Part shown: positions 44,077 through 52,502 of the stretch, piece by piece
Position numbering within the stretch: the stretch's first letter is position 1
Layout: every line of letters begins with the position of its first letter
Notes under the pieces: model-generated
The model's input: only the letters and a program-made list of their open reading frames with translations
Database searches by the model: none
Told to the model about the DNA's origin: nothing
Made by a program: the position numbers and the translations under genes
DNA from: Muribaculaceae bacterium
GTDB taxonomy: Bacteria > Bacteroidota > Bacteroidia > Bacteroidales > Muribaculaceae
Assembly: GCA_009775375.1 (NCBI GenBank)
Contig: VSPO01000007.1
Location: 1 to 57,300 of the forward strand
Length of the DNA stretch: 57,300 nucleotides
Direction: 5' to 3'

Positions 44077-44562
44077 ATGCAATATCACGTACTTTCAATC
44101 ATACGCGGAACCACGGTCGACGGACCGGGGTTCCGCACTTCAATATACCTTGCCGGTTGCAGTCATCATTGCGCAGGATGCCAGAATCCCCAGTCATGGG
44201 ACAGCAGTGGGGGCACCATCATGTCGCTTCAAGAAATAATGGACATCGTCAGGGAAGAGGATTTCGACGTGACCCTCTCCGGAGGAGATCCTCTCTACAA
44301 TCCTGAGTCAACACAACTTCTTGTAGCAGCACTAAAGGAAGAAGGAAGAAACGTCTGGATTTTCACGGGATACACATGGGAGGAGATTGCATCCGACAGC
44401 CGACTTCTGTCGGCTGTCGGATCAGCCGATGTAGTAGTCGACGGGCGATTCTCACAAGAATTGAAAGACCCTGACCTGATATTCCGTGGATCCTCCAATC
44501 AGCGACTCATAAACGTAGCAGAAAGCATCAAAAAAAATTGTGCCATAAGCCTGCCGGAATAG
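44077..44562 (+). CDS. nrdG: Anaerobic ribonucleotide reductase activating protein
   Basis: A 161-residue radical SAM enzyme that installs the glycyl radical in NrdD. The iron-sulfur motif C-x3-C-x2-C is at Cys28, Cys32 and Cys35 ('GCSHHCAGCQNPQSW'), followed by 'TLSGGDPLYN' (about residues 67-76), the SAM-binding GGE-like segment. Size matches the family. It lies directly after nrdD and is almost certainly co-transcribed with it. Confidence 0.96.
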   Translation: MQYHVLSIIRGTTVDGPGFRTSIYLAGCSHHCAGCQNPQSWDSSGGTIMSLQEIMDIVREEDFDVTLSGGDPLYNPESTQLLVAALKEEGRNVWIFTGYTWEEIASDSRLLSAVGSADVVVDGRFSQELKDPDLIFRGSSNQRLINVAESIKKNCAISLPE

Positions 44563-44620
44563 AGCCGTATGAATCTCTCCCTTAATAATTTTTTACATTC
44601 TGCCTCAAACCTTTTGTCTA

Positions 44621-44654
44621 TTTGCGTGGTTTTCAAATAAAACATTCACGCAAA
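44621..44654. promoter_or_regulatory. Hairpin before small membrane gene, possible operator
   Basis: TTTGCGTG (44621-44628) and CACGCAAA (44647-44654) are perfect inverted repeats, with GTTTT/AAAAC pairing inside (44629-44633 with 44639-44643). No T-tract follows, so it is not a normal terminator for nrdG. It lies 47 bp before the ATG at 44701 and could be an operator or leader structure. Confidence 0.4.
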
Positions 44655-44700
44655 GGCTTTCTGCCCCGGAAGATGGCCGATTATTAAAAGTTTGAGGATT

Positions 44701-44925
44701 ATGTTTACATTTGGTATTATTTTATTGATTACGGGGTGTGTGCTTTGGATGTGGGTCAAATTAAGCACTCGACATGAGACCAAAACTCTGGGCCCGATGA
44801 ACGTCAGAGTCAGAAACATTGAGTTGTTTCTTCTGAAGCAAAGGAAAAGCAACGGCTGGATTGACTCCAGGATTCTTATGTTGCTTGGTGGGGTTATAGT
44901 GATTATAACAGGACTATTCAATTAA
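44701..44925 (+). CDS. Small two-helix membrane protein
   Basis: A 74-residue protein with hydrophobic segments at both ends ('FTFGIILLITGCVLWMWV', about residues 2-19, and 'ILMLLGGVIVIITGLF', about 58-73) joined by a basic, polar middle containing 'KQRKSNG'. This hairpin topology fits a small inner membrane protein. ATG 44701 is chosen over an upstream TTG (44692). No family is recognised. It is followed by a hairpin at 44934 between it and the convergent DUF5606 gene. Confidence 0.6.
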   Translation: MFTFGIILLITGCVLWMWVKLSTRHETKTLGPMNVRVRNIELFLLKQRKSNGWIDSRILMLLGGVIVIITGLFN

Positions 44926-44933
44926 AAACAGAA

Positions 44934-44973
44934 TCTCCTCCATACGTCGTCGGGTGACGATGTTTGGAGGAGA
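44934..44973. terminator. Bidirectional hairpin between convergent genes
   Basis: TCTCCTCCA (44934-44942) with its complement at 44965-44973, extended inward by a second paired block (GTCGTC/GACGAT region) around loop GGGT, gives an 18-bp stem with two mismatches. It is flanked by A-rich sequence on both sides and lies between the small membrane gene and the DUF5606 gene. Confidence 0.75.
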
Positions 44974-44993
44974 AAAATTTATCTCTCCACGGA

Positions 44994-45428
44994 TCACTCC
45001 GCTTTTTCTTCCACAGGCGATTCCTCTTTCTCAAGCTCCTCTTCAGTGAACTTGGTGAACCCTGCCTCTGTCAGGATATTATACCACGTGAAGAGTTTCT
45101 TTATGTCGCTGTCGTAGACTCTTTCTTTGTCGAAATCAGGCAATATCGCCTCAAATTCCTGACGAAGCTTACCATCCGCAATAAGATGCTTGACGTCTAC
45201 CTTCTTTCCCTCATTATGAGCATAAACAAGGTCAAGAATCTCTCCGAGAGGTTTGTCGTCGGCCTCAGTGTACATGGAGATGTCGCCAAGCGACACCACT
45301 TTGTCGCGTGAGTGTGTCGGAAAACGCTTTTTAGATGCAAGATCCTCCACAACTATCATCCTGTTGCCCTGCGATACGATTCTGAACAAACCTGGTTTGC
45401 CCGTGATTGCTAAAATTTCTCTAAGCAT
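44994..45428 (-). CDS. DUF5606 family protein
   Basis: A 144-residue protein of a family conserved in Bacteroidetes and found with coaE. The N-terminus 'LREILAITGKPGLFRIVSQG' and 'VVEDLASKKRF' form a small SH3-like fold and are diagnostic; the rest is helical and ends in a Glu/Lys-rich tail. There is no signal peptide, so it is cytoplasmic. Function is unknown. Its start lies 19 bp inside the coaE gene, so translation is coupled. It is the last gene of the nusB operon. Confidence 0.88.
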   Translation of the reverse strand: MLREILAITGKPGLFRIVSQGNRMIVVEDLASKKRFPTHSRDKVVSLGDISMYTEADDKPLGEILDLVYAHNEGKKVDVKHLIADGKLRQEFEAILPDFDKERVYDSDIKKLFTWYNILTEAGFTKFTEEELEKEESPVEEKAE

Positions 45429-46033
45429 ATCTCTATCTTTTTTATATCAAGGTTTAATAAATTTTCAATTTTTGTTAGAAGAGAAGTAATGCCGGCGTTG
45501 GTTATGACTTCAGGATTCCTGTCGGCAAGCAGCTCTGTCTCCGATTCCTGACTCATCATGCGGGCCGTCACTTGCTCCTCTGTCATTGCATTTCGCTTCA
45601 TCACTCTTGCAATCCTGACATCCTTTGGTGCGTCCACGATCCAAACGGAATCACAAAAGTCCGCGAAACCGCTTGATGCAAGAATCGCTGATTCGCAAAA
45701 GACGGTTTGCGACATTTCGGCTGCCGCCCAAAGTAAAAAATCCTCTTTGACCACGCCATGAACAATCGCATTCATCCCAACGCGTAAAGATTCATCTTTG
45801 AAGATACGTTCTGCCACATACTTTCTGTTGAGTTCTCCATTTTCAAGTATGGATTCCTCTCCAAGTAGGCAGCGGATTTGACGGAGGAGACACTTGTCTC
45901 GCCTCATCAGGACTTTCGATTCATAGTCGCAGTCATAGACAGGAAAACCCTTGAGACGAAGTATTCTGGAGACGACGCTTTTACCCGACCCGATTCCCCC
46001 GGTTATTCCGATGATGACTTTTTCTTTCAACAT
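45410..46033 (-). CDS. coaE: Dephospho-CoA kinase
   Basis: A 207-residue kinase for the last step of coenzyme A synthesis. The P-loop 'GITGGIGSGKS' begins at about residue 8, and 'YDCDYESKVLMR' and the LID region 'RVMKRNAMTEEQV' follow as expected. ATG 46033 gives the usual N-terminus. An ATG at 46054 would overlap the ybbR stop (ATGA, 46051-46054) and add seven residues, so coupling may use that site. It works after CoaBC (52503) in the same pathway. Confidence 0.94.
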   Translation of the reverse strand: MLKEKVIIGITGGIGSGKSVVSRILRLKGFPVYDCDYESKVLMRRDKCLLRQIRCLLGEESILENGELNRKYVAERIFKDESLRVGMNAIVHGVVKEDFLLWAAAEMSQTVFCESAILASSGFADFCDSVWIVDAPKDVRIARVMKRNAMTEEQVTARMMSQESETELLADRNPEVITNAGITSLLTKIENLLNLDIKKIEICLEKF

Positions 46034-46050
46034 GGCACACGACATCCTTT

Positions 46051-47025
46051 TCAATTCCTGACAACCGTGAATTCCACACTGTCGCTTTTCAATGAAAGAT
46101 TTTTAAGTCTTTCAGGGTATCTGACAACCCTCACGTTGATTTTCCCGTCGCTCGCGTCATTGATGCTATTATAATCGGCATAAACCTCTATGGAGGGATC
46201 GTCGTCGTCGTCAAGTCGGCTCATGGCGACATAATATTCAACGGGCACCTTGGAAGGGAATAGCAAAAGACTTTTCCCTCGTGGCACATTGACGGGAGTG
46301 ATCGTTATCAATGCCTCTTTCTTCACCAATGGCTCTACAGGAACCGTCACGCTGACTACCGAAGGCATAATTCTCACGCCCGGAATTTTACGGATCTTGA
46401 CCTCTACCGTTGTGGTCTCAGACAATTCTGCAAGCATCAGCGGCTCGGTATAAACCTTATGGATTGTATCAGTCAGTTCGACATCCCCGTATACGAGCAC
46501 ATTGCTTGGACGGGGTCTCATGCGCCCTTCTATGACACTTCCGGAGGCGGCAGTTGCATCTCCGTTGACCACTACAGGAACCCTTCTACCCTTATTGGTG
46601 GTATAGGCAAGGTGAATCGAATCTTGCGAGATTGATACAATCTGTGCCCCGGATCCGAAAATTGTCTTTAAAGATGCAACAATGTCATTTTTCGAATAAT
46701 GAAGGATTCCCTTTGAAGCAAACTCCTTAAAATTTATCCCCATAGTCGGATGCCGATAATGGTTTCGCCATAAATTCGTTCCCTTGTCTCTCACCGTCAC
46801 GTGGAGTTTCTCCGGGATGTCGGATATGAATGTCACGGAGTCAGGGCAATTGTTGATCGCCACCTTGACATTGATGCTGTCTTGCGCATTATCGTTAAGA
46901 GCCAGAATCACCCAAAACAAAGTTGCGACAGCCACGAAAACAAAAAAGAGCACAATGTCGTGGAATGTCGAGGTCTTGCGTAGTCTTCGCCATTTCTCTC
47001 TTGTGATTTCTATCTTGTTTCCCAT
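46051..47025 (-). CDS. YbbR-like domain protein
   Basis: A 324-residue membrane-anchored protein. One membrane segment (about residues 22-44, 'VLFFVFVAVATLFWVILAL') is followed by an extracytoplasmic part with repeated YbbR-like beta units, for example 'NVKVAINNCPDSVTFI' and 'RVVRYPERLKNLSLKS'. YbbR/CdaR proteins in Firmicutes regulate the diadenylate cyclase CdaA, but no cyclase gene is beside it here. The start is ATG 47025 instead of a TTG at 47034. It lies between yajC and coaE in an order seen widely in this phylum. Confidence 0.82.
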   Translation of the reverse strand: MGNKIEITREKWRRLRKTSTFHDIVLFFVFVAVATLFWVILALNDNAQDSINVKVAINNCPDSVTFISDIPEKLHVTVRDKGTNLWRNHYRHPTMGINFKEFASKGILHYSKNDIVASLKTIFGSGAQIVSISQDSIHLAYTTNKGRRVPVVVNGDATAASGSVIEGRMRPRPSNVLVYGDVELTDTIHKVYTEPLMLAELSETTTVEVKIRKIPGVRIMPSVVSVTVPVEPLVKKEALITITPVNVPRGKSLLLFPSKVPVEYYVAMSRLDDDDDPSIEVYADYNSINDASDGKINVRVVRYPERLKNLSLKSDSVEFTVVRN

Positions 47026-47090
47026 TTGCGGCAATGTTGTCTTAACAATGGTTGCTTTTATTTGAGTCTTCCGGCTGAAGCATCAGGAAT

Positions 47091-47122
47091 AAAAAAATGC
47101 CGGCGCCTCAGCGACAGCCGGC
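47091..47122 (-). terminator. Possible terminator between yajC and ybbR
   Basis: On the minus strand GCCGGC (47122-47117) pairs with GCCGGC (47104-47099), 12-nt loop, followed by A and seven T (complement of 47091-47097). It lies 20 bp after the yajC stop. It may reduce expression of ybbR-coaE-DUF5606 relative to nusB-yajC. Confidence 0.5.
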
Positions 47123-47141
47123 TTGCTGCTTCAGCAGGCGA

Positions 47142-47459
47142 TTATTTTTTTGCGCTCTTTTCAGGCTCAACATAAGGATAGACCGAACTCTTGTCTACCT
47201 TGATTGTCACGCCGGGAGCGATTTCGATGATGAGGGTCAAATCATTCACGTCTTTGATTTTTCCGTGGATTCCTCCGGCTGTCACGACTTTGTCGCCTGT
47301 CTGCATCGCCTCACGGGCTTTCTTGATTTCTTTCTGCTTCTTGTTTTGCGGGCGAATCATGAAGAAATAGAAAATCACGATCATTGCCACAATCATCAGC
47401 ATTCCGCTGAGCCCTCCCCCGGTCTGCTCCTGAAGAAGTATTGAATTGAGTATGTCCAT
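47142..47459 (-). CDS. yajC: Preprotein translocase subunit YajC
   Basis: A 105-residue single-pass membrane protein that associates with SecDF. A membrane segment (about residues 17-36, 'LSGMLMIVAMIVIFYFFMI') is directly followed by the family motif 'RPQNKKQKE' and then the soluble domain 'GDKVVTAGGIHGKIKDV'. Length is typical. It lies 80 bp downstream of nusB, probably in its operon. Confidence 0.95.
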   Translation of the reverse strand: MDILNSILLQEQTGGGLSGMLMIVAMIVIFYFFMIRPQNKKQKEIKKAREAMQTGDKVVTAGGIHGKIKDVNDLTLIIEIAPGVTIKVDKSSVYPYVEPEKSAKK

Positions 47460-47539
47460 TATTTGATATTGATATTTTCTTGTTGATTATATAACTCTAC
47501 AAAATTAGTCACTTTAATGCAGACTGCCAAAAATATTTG

Positions 47540-48943
47540 TCAGTTCTTCATTATTTTTCCTTCTTCACGCAATCTTTCCGTGATGGTGTATAGAAGGCCG
47601 TTGACGAACGCACCGCTTTTTGAAGTGCTATAGCTTTTCGCAATTTCGATATACTCATTGATGCTTACAGCCAATGGAATCTTCGGGAAATTCAGAATCT
47701 CCGACAATGCCGTCATTGTGACAATCACGTCCATAAAGGCAAGACGCTCCGTATCCCAATGATTGAGGTCGATACTGTCGTCGATATATCTTCTGTAGAG
47801 GTCTTTCTCCCTGACCACGTCGGAAAACAGGATTCTGCCAAACGATGAGTCCTCCGCATCCTTGTACATTGGGAGAATGGGGTCTTCCACGTCGCTTCCT
47901 TCCTCAAATCTCTTGATAGTCTTTATCACAAATGTGCCTATGATCTCGAGATCGTCATTCCAGAATACGGATTGTGTCTCCATTGTCTCAAGAAAATCCG
48001 AATTATGGAATATGATGTGCTTGTAGACATTTTTCCAGAACTCGCAGTCAGTGGAAAAATCAGTGGCCGGGAAATCCATGTAATCGGCATATATTTCGGA
48101 TTCCATTATCTGTTTAAGCAATGCCTCAAGCATGATCCGGTCATCAGCAATCCATGAAGTCTTATTTTTTTCACAAAACTCTTGAAAGGTAGGATTCGAA
48201 GCTATGACGGCAGCCAACCCGTTCTCCACAAAGCGCATGTTGGGGTTAAGGTCCTCATCGGTGGGGATGTATTTGTGGCGGTTCTCCTCCAGTTGATCCT
48301 CCCTGAGCCGGCAAAGCTCTACGGGAAGAAGGAGAAGCCTGAAATAGAGCTCCCTTGCCTTCATCATGCTTAATGACAAGGTCTTCAGCGCATCGTCGAT
48401 ATTATCTCTCGAAGCATAGAAATTTTTGAAGGTGTCTGAAAGCATCCCTTTCATACGCTCCACGCCACGAAGAGTGAAGTTATCCCTTGTCGACATCGCG
48501 GAGTTAAGAGCAGGATTTGGAAGGATAATAAGATTCACGATCTTTTCCCATATCTGGTCGTCGTCTCCCTTATCCGTCCCGCTGTCCTTAATGTAATTCT
48601 TATAGAGACCACTCTCCTTTATTGTCTCGGCGAGACTTGCCACCAGATGCTGAAACGGAAAATCCTCATGACGATATTTCATCTCAAGCGATTTCATTTT
48701 GTCGTCAGCGAGAATCTTCTTAATGAAGCGCGTGTCTCCAAGCGGGTGATAGCCCCCTCTTTTCTCAACCCGATCTGAAATTCTCACGATAAGCATAAGC
48801 ATGTCGAGATACAGGCTATATGCGAATCTTTTCTCTTTGGTGGGAGCCGATGGCTGCGACTCCAGCATGAAATGATTCTCAATCAATAGGTAGGAATAAA
48901 GAAGCTGTACCACCTTTATCCTTATCAGCACACGGTTAATCAT
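47540..48943 (-). CDS. nusB: Transcription antitermination protein NusB, long form
   Basis: A 467-residue NusB-family protein. The first residues 'MINRVLIRIKVVQLLY' match the NusB start, and the C-terminal part ('FWNDDLEI', 'LAVSINEYIEIAKSYSTSKS', 'GAFVNGLL') carries the RNA-binding NusB helices. Between them the protein has what looks like an internal duplication: about residues 39-156 and 193-328 share helix order and local similarity (for example 'ETIKESGLYKNYI' with 'KQIMESEIYADYM', and 'RFIKKILAD' with 'RFVENGLAA'). Typical NusB proteins are about 140 residues, or about 300 in many Bacteroidetes. It has a good promoter at 49012 and leads an operon of five genes. It supports rRNA transcription and Nus complex function. 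Confidence 0.88.
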   Translation of the reverse strand: MINRVLIRIKVVQLLYSYLLIENHFMLESQPSAPTKEKRFAYSLYLDMLMLIVRISDRVEKRGGYHPLGDTRFIKKILADDKMKSLEMKYRHEDFPFQHLVASLAETIKESGLYKNYIKDSGTDKGDDDQIWEKIVNLIILPNPALNSAMSTRDNFTLRGVERMKGMLSDTFKNFYASRDNIDDALKTLSLSMMKARELYFRLLLLPVELCRLREDQLEENRHKYIPTDEDLNPNMRFVENGLAAVIASNPTFQEFCEKNKTSWIADDRIMLEALLKQIMESEIYADYMDFPATDFSTDCEFWKNVYKHIIFHNSDFLETMETQSVFWNDDLEIIGTFVIKTIKRFEEGSDVEDPILPMYKDAEDSSFGRILFSDVVREKDLYRRYIDDSIDLNHWDTERLAFMDVIVTMTALSEILNFPKIPLAVSINEYIEIAKSYSTSKSGAFVNGLLYTITERLREEGKIMKN

Positions 48944-49011
48944 AAATCTATATGGTCGTTCTGTTATATCTTAGCGGACAGGCTTTATCGCCATCTCCGC
49001 TTTTCAGTCTG

Positions 49012-49043
49012 CAAATTTACGTCAAATCGGGCGATAATACAAA
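49012..49043 (-). promoter_or_regulatory. Promoter of the nusB operon
   Basis: On the minus strand TTTG (49043-49040) and TAAATTTG (49019-49012) are separated by 20 nt. Transcription would start near 49005, about 62 nt before ATG 48943. A GGGCGAT inverted repeat (49029-49035 with 49046-49052) overlaps the promoter and may also end the rlmB transcript; that second role is weak because no T-tract follows. Confidence 0.7.
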
Positions 49044-49063
49044 TAATCGCCCTATTAATGGAA

Positions 49064-49819
49064 TTATTCTCTTGAAAATCCTGCCTCCAACCGCTGCCTA
49101 ACCACCTCATACAGCATTACCCCGGCTGCCACGGAGACATTAAGCGACCCTATGTTCCCCAATATTGGGATTGAGGCAAGTTCGTCGCATTGGCGAATGA
49201 TATCCGAAGATATCCCAGTATCCTCCGCTCCCATGACGATAGCGACCGGCACCGTAAAATCAACTTTAGTATAGCTGACGGCGCCTTTTTCAGATGCCCC
49301 CACAATTTTATATCCGCTTTCCTTTAATTTTTTTACGGCAGTCTGGACATCGCGCTCGCGGCATACAGGGACATAGAACAGAGCTCCTGCGGAGGCCTTG
49401 ACCGCATCGCTTGTGGCAGAAGCGCTACCGCGCTCAGGAATGACAATGGCATCAACGGCCGAGCAGTCGGCCGTGCGCGTTATAGCTCCAAAATTACGGG
49501 CATCCGTTATGCCGTCGAGCACCACTACCACAGGGGTCTTCCCCTCTTCATAAAGTTGCGGGATGAGGTTGTCGAGCTTATGATAGCCTACAGGCGACAA
49601 TATCGCTATCGCCCCCTGATGGTTTTTCATTGTTATTCTGTTGAGTTTCTCTACAGGAACTTTCTGGCACACAATCCCGTATTCCATGATTTTGTCGGAA
49701 AGCTCTTTTGCAAGCTCTCCTCCCAATTCGCGTCGCATGAGCACCTTGTCGATGCTTTTCCCGGCCTCGATGGCCTCGATTATAGCCCTAAGGCCGAATA
49801 TATAGTCGTTTCTATCCAT
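49064..49819 (-). CDS. rlmB: 23S rRNA 2'-O-methyltransferase RlmB (TrmH/SpoU family)
   Basis: A 251-residue SPOUT methyltransferase. An N-terminal substrate-binding part (about residues 1-75, 'IFGLRAIIEAIEAGKSIDKV') precedes the catalytic knot with motif 1 'LDGITDARNFGAITRTA' (about 97-113), motif 2 'VAIVMGAEDTGIS' (about 193-205) and motif 3 'NIGSLNVSVAAG' (about 222-233). It methylates a guanosine of 23S rRNA; assignment to RlmB over a tRNA enzyme rests on overall resemblance. It lies 12 bp after recN and ends the dnaN-recN cluster. Confidence 0.9.
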   Translation of the reverse strand: MDRNDYIFGLRAIIEAIEAGKSIDKVLMRRELGGELAKELSDKIMEYGIVCQKVPVEKLNRITMKNHQGAIAILSPVGYHKLDNLIPQLYEEGKTPVVVVLDGITDARNFGAITRTADCSAVDAIVIPERGSASATSDAVKASAGALFYVPVCRERDVQTAVKKLKESGYKIVGASEKGAVSYTKVDFTVPVAIVMGAEDTGISSDIIRQCDELASIPILGNIGSLNVSVAAGVMLYEVVRQRLEAGFSRE

Positions 49820-49831
49820 AGATGATATGTT

Positions 49832-51502
49832 TCAATCGTTGATGCCAAGAAGAGCCTTGGCGTTTTCGCGTGCAGCTTCATTTATCTCCGATCCCGACAG
49901 CATTGCCGCAAGTTCATTTATGCGTGCCTGATCGTCAAGCATGGCAACATGAGACACTGTCCGATCGGCTTCATCCGTCTTATACACCTTTAGATGCGAA
50001 TCTCCCTTTGCCGCCACTTGCGGAAGATGGGTGATGGCGAGCACCTGCATATCTCCGCCCATCGATTTCATCATGTTGCCCATACGGTCAGCTATGTCGC
50101 CCGAAACTCCTGTATCGACCTCATCGAATATGACCGTCGGCAGGTGCATACACCTCGCCATAATCGACTTGATGCTGAGCATGAGTCTCGCCGTCTCGCC
50201 TCCTGAGGCAACTTTTGCCATTGGCTGTAGTGGATGGTTTTTATTGAAACTGCATATAAATTCCACCACATCCTGTCCGTCGGCTGTCAGTTTTCCCGGA
50301 GTAATCTCTGTCTCAAACCTAAGGTTGGGCAACCCCAACGGAGCGGCTGTGGCCATCAGTATCTGAGAGAAATCCTGTGCGGCTTTCTCCCGTTTTTCAG
50401 TCAGGATATCCGCTTTCTTCTTTAGGCTCCTCGCGAGAGCCTTAGCCTCTTGTTCGAGCCGAGCCACGTCTTCATCTCCGAAATCAATGGCCGTAAGCTT
50501 CTGATGCAAGTCTTTATGAAGAGCCACCAACCCCTCCTCGTCTTTTACTTTGAAGTGCTTGATGGCATCATAAAGCATGTTCATCCTTTCCGTCACCTTC
50601 GCCAGGCGCAGCGGATTAGTCTCCACCCGGTCAAGATAATCCCTGACGGTCTCGGATATATCCTTCACCTCTACCCTGATATTTTCAAGACGTTTCAGAA
50701 GCTCTCCTTCATCTCGCTCTTCGAAAAGAGCGAGATTTACCCTCGAAAGGTAATCGCTCGTCTCGGAAAGGGAAGACAATATGGCATTATCGTTGCCGTC
50801 GAGCAGGTTGTAGGCAGCCCCAAGATCCTCCCTAATCTGGTCGGCATCTGTCAGCATATCGAATTCCTGCTCGATTTGCCTCAACTCCCCCTCTTTGGGA
50901 TTTATTTTGTCGAGCTGCTCAATCTGAAAAGCGATGAAGTCTCTATTATCCCGGTTCTTCTCAATTTTTTCTTTGATTTTCCTGATTTTTGCCCTAAGAG
51001 TGACATATCTCCCGAAATCAGCCTTATATTCAGAAAGCATCGCTGCGTTGCCGGCATATGCATCTATGATGGAGAGATGGCTTGAACTTTGCGACAACTG
51101 GATATTGCTGTTCTGGGAATGGATATCGACAAGATTGCCGGTGACAGCCGTGAGCACAGGCAATGTGACCGGAGAGTCATTGACAAAAGCCCGCGACCGT
51201 CCGCTTGCCGAGATTTCTCTTCTGACGAGTATCTCTGCAGGATTCCAATCAAGACCTTGCTCCGCAAATACGAGCTCAAGATCAGGATCCGGATTTGAAA
51301 AGCTTGCCTCAATAACAGATTTTTTTGTCTTGTCGGCAATAGCCTTGCTCTCTGCGCGTTCCCCAAGCAGCAGCGACAATGCGCCGAGCATTATAGACTT
51401 GCCCGCGCCGGTTTCTCCTGTGATTATAGTGAATCCAGGCTTAAACCTGAGGCTGACGTTTTCAATCAGCGCATAGTTCTTTATCAACAGTGTCTCAAGC
51501 AT
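49832..51502 (-). CDS. recN: DNA repair protein RecN
   Basis: A 556-residue SMC-like ATPase for double-strand break repair. Walker A is 'GETGAGKSIM' (about residues 29-38), the ABC signature 'ASGGETARLMLS' is near residue 433, and Walker B 'VIFDEVDTGVSG' near 458. The middle (about 150-370) is a coiled coil, as expected. Size and order match RecN. It lies between porD and rlmB. Confidence 0.96.
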   Translation of the reverse strand: MLETLLIKNYALIENVSLRFKPGFTIITGETGAGKSIMLGALSLLLGERAESKAIADKTKKSVIEASFSNPDPDLELVFAEQGLDWNPAEILVRREISASGRSRAFVNDSPVTLPVLTAVTGNLVDIHSQNSNIQLSQSSSHLSIIDAYAGNAAMLSEYKADFGRYVTLRAKIRKIKEKIEKNRDNRDFIAFQIEQLDKINPKEGELRQIEQEFDMLTDADQIREDLGAAYNLLDGNDNAILSSLSETSDYLSRVNLALFEERDEGELLKRLENIRVEVKDISETVRDYLDRVETNPLRLAKVTERMNMLYDAIKHFKVKDEEGLVALHKDLHQKLTAIDFGDEDVARLEQEAKALARSLKKKADILTEKREKAAQDFSQILMATAAPLGLPNLRFETEITPGKLTADGQDVVEFICSFNKNHPLQPMAKVASGGETARLMLSIKSIMARCMHLPTVIFDEVDTGVSGDIADRMGNMMKSMGGDMQVLAITHLPQVAAKGDSHLKVYKTDEADRTVSHVAMLDDQARINELAAMLSGSEINEAARENAKALLGIND

Positions 51503-51535
51503 AATTTAATTTTTTACTCCGGATTCTTTAATTTG

Positions 51536-52465
51536 CTATTCCTGCTCCTCGGGCTTCCTGATCTTCTCAAGACGACGGGTGTCGGTTGGGAATATCGGGC
51601 TGAGTAATTCAAACACCTCTTCCCTCTCACTTTGAGGAGCTTTGGAGTAGATATTGACAAGCTCATCCATCTTCGCATCGCGAAACATCGACAAGGCGAC
51701 CGACATCGGTGAGTTTTGATACACCTTCCCTATCGCTTTCAAAGACTCTGTTATCGTCTCCCTCCCCTTGTCGGGGCTTGTTGCCATCTCGTCGAGCCCT
51801 TTGCGATGGTAGGCATACGACATATCACGTATCATGCCGGTGTTGTTGTCGGTCAACGAACTCAGCACAGCGCTGCGGTTTTTTGTATCCTCAAATGCCT
51901 GCCAACCCACTTCTCCGCTTGACTGAGCCATCTGCACCACGGCTGCAGCCTTATCGAGATAGGGTTGGCCGCCACGTGGGGAGAAGCTGTCGAAATCAAG
52001 GGCGAGGAACAGATATGCGTAAAAATCGAGAAGTCCGGTCAGGTTGCTGTCCCAATTATTGTCGTTGCGGATAAGCATGTCGCCCTCTTTAAAATCAAAT
52101 TCCACTTTCGTGTCCTTAGAATTAAGAAGTGTGGTGGTATAGCTGCTGTTATAGACAGGGCGCGACAACTGCACCTGTATATCCCCTTTTACCTTTTCGT
52201 CGGCATATTCCTTTATTGTAAGGAAAAAACGGCACTCAATCCTTTCCGTTTGCGAGAATTGAGCATCTGTCCATTTATTGTCGTTAAAATATTCCGTAAT
52301 CTCACGCTGGAGCTCATCAAAAACATTTTTGTAAGTTCCCTCCACGGAACTCGAATTGACTTCGACCGTGCAATTCAATTCCTGAGAAAACGCAGGCGTG
52401 ACCGCAGCCATAGCAATAGCTGCAAGAAAAGAAATCAATCGTGATGATAAAAGCTCTCTCTTCAT
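51536..52465 (-). CDS. porD: PorD-like (DUF4835) type IX secretion-associated protein
   Basis: A 309-residue protein with a signal peptide (about residues 1-27, 'LISFLAAIAMAAVTPAFS'). The mature start 'QELNCTVEVNSS' and 'FDELQREITEYFNDNKWTD', together with 'DFYAYLFLALDFDSFSPRGG' (about 145-165), are the DUF4835 signature. In Porphyromonas gingivalis the family member PorD is needed for type IX secretion, but the family is also found widely in Bacteroidetes without a full system, so function here is inferred. It sits between coaBC and recN, a conserved position. Confidence 0.85.
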   Translation of the reverse strand: MKRELLSSRLISFLAAIAMAAVTPAFSQELNCTVEVNSSSVEGTYKNVFDELQREITEYFNDNKWTDAQFSQTERIECRFFLTIKEYADEKVKGDIQVQLSRPVYNSSYTTTLLNSKDTKVEFDFKEGDMLIRNDNNWDSNLTGLLDFYAYLFLALDFDSFSPRGGQPYLDKAAAVVQMAQSSGEVGWQAFEDTKNRSAVLSSLTDNNTGMIRDMSYAYHRKGLDEMATSPDKGRETITESLKAIGKVYQNSPMSVALSMFRDAKMDELVNIYSKAPQSEREEVFELLSPIFPTDTRRLEKIRKPEEQE

Positions 52466-52502
52466 ATACGGATTATAAGGCGTTAGGAGATATCGTTGCT
52501 TG

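Noticed and set aside
42778..44088. 436-residue minus-strand open frame opposite nrdD
   Set aside because: Antisense shadow of nrdD; no domains, and composition is that of a reversed coding strand.
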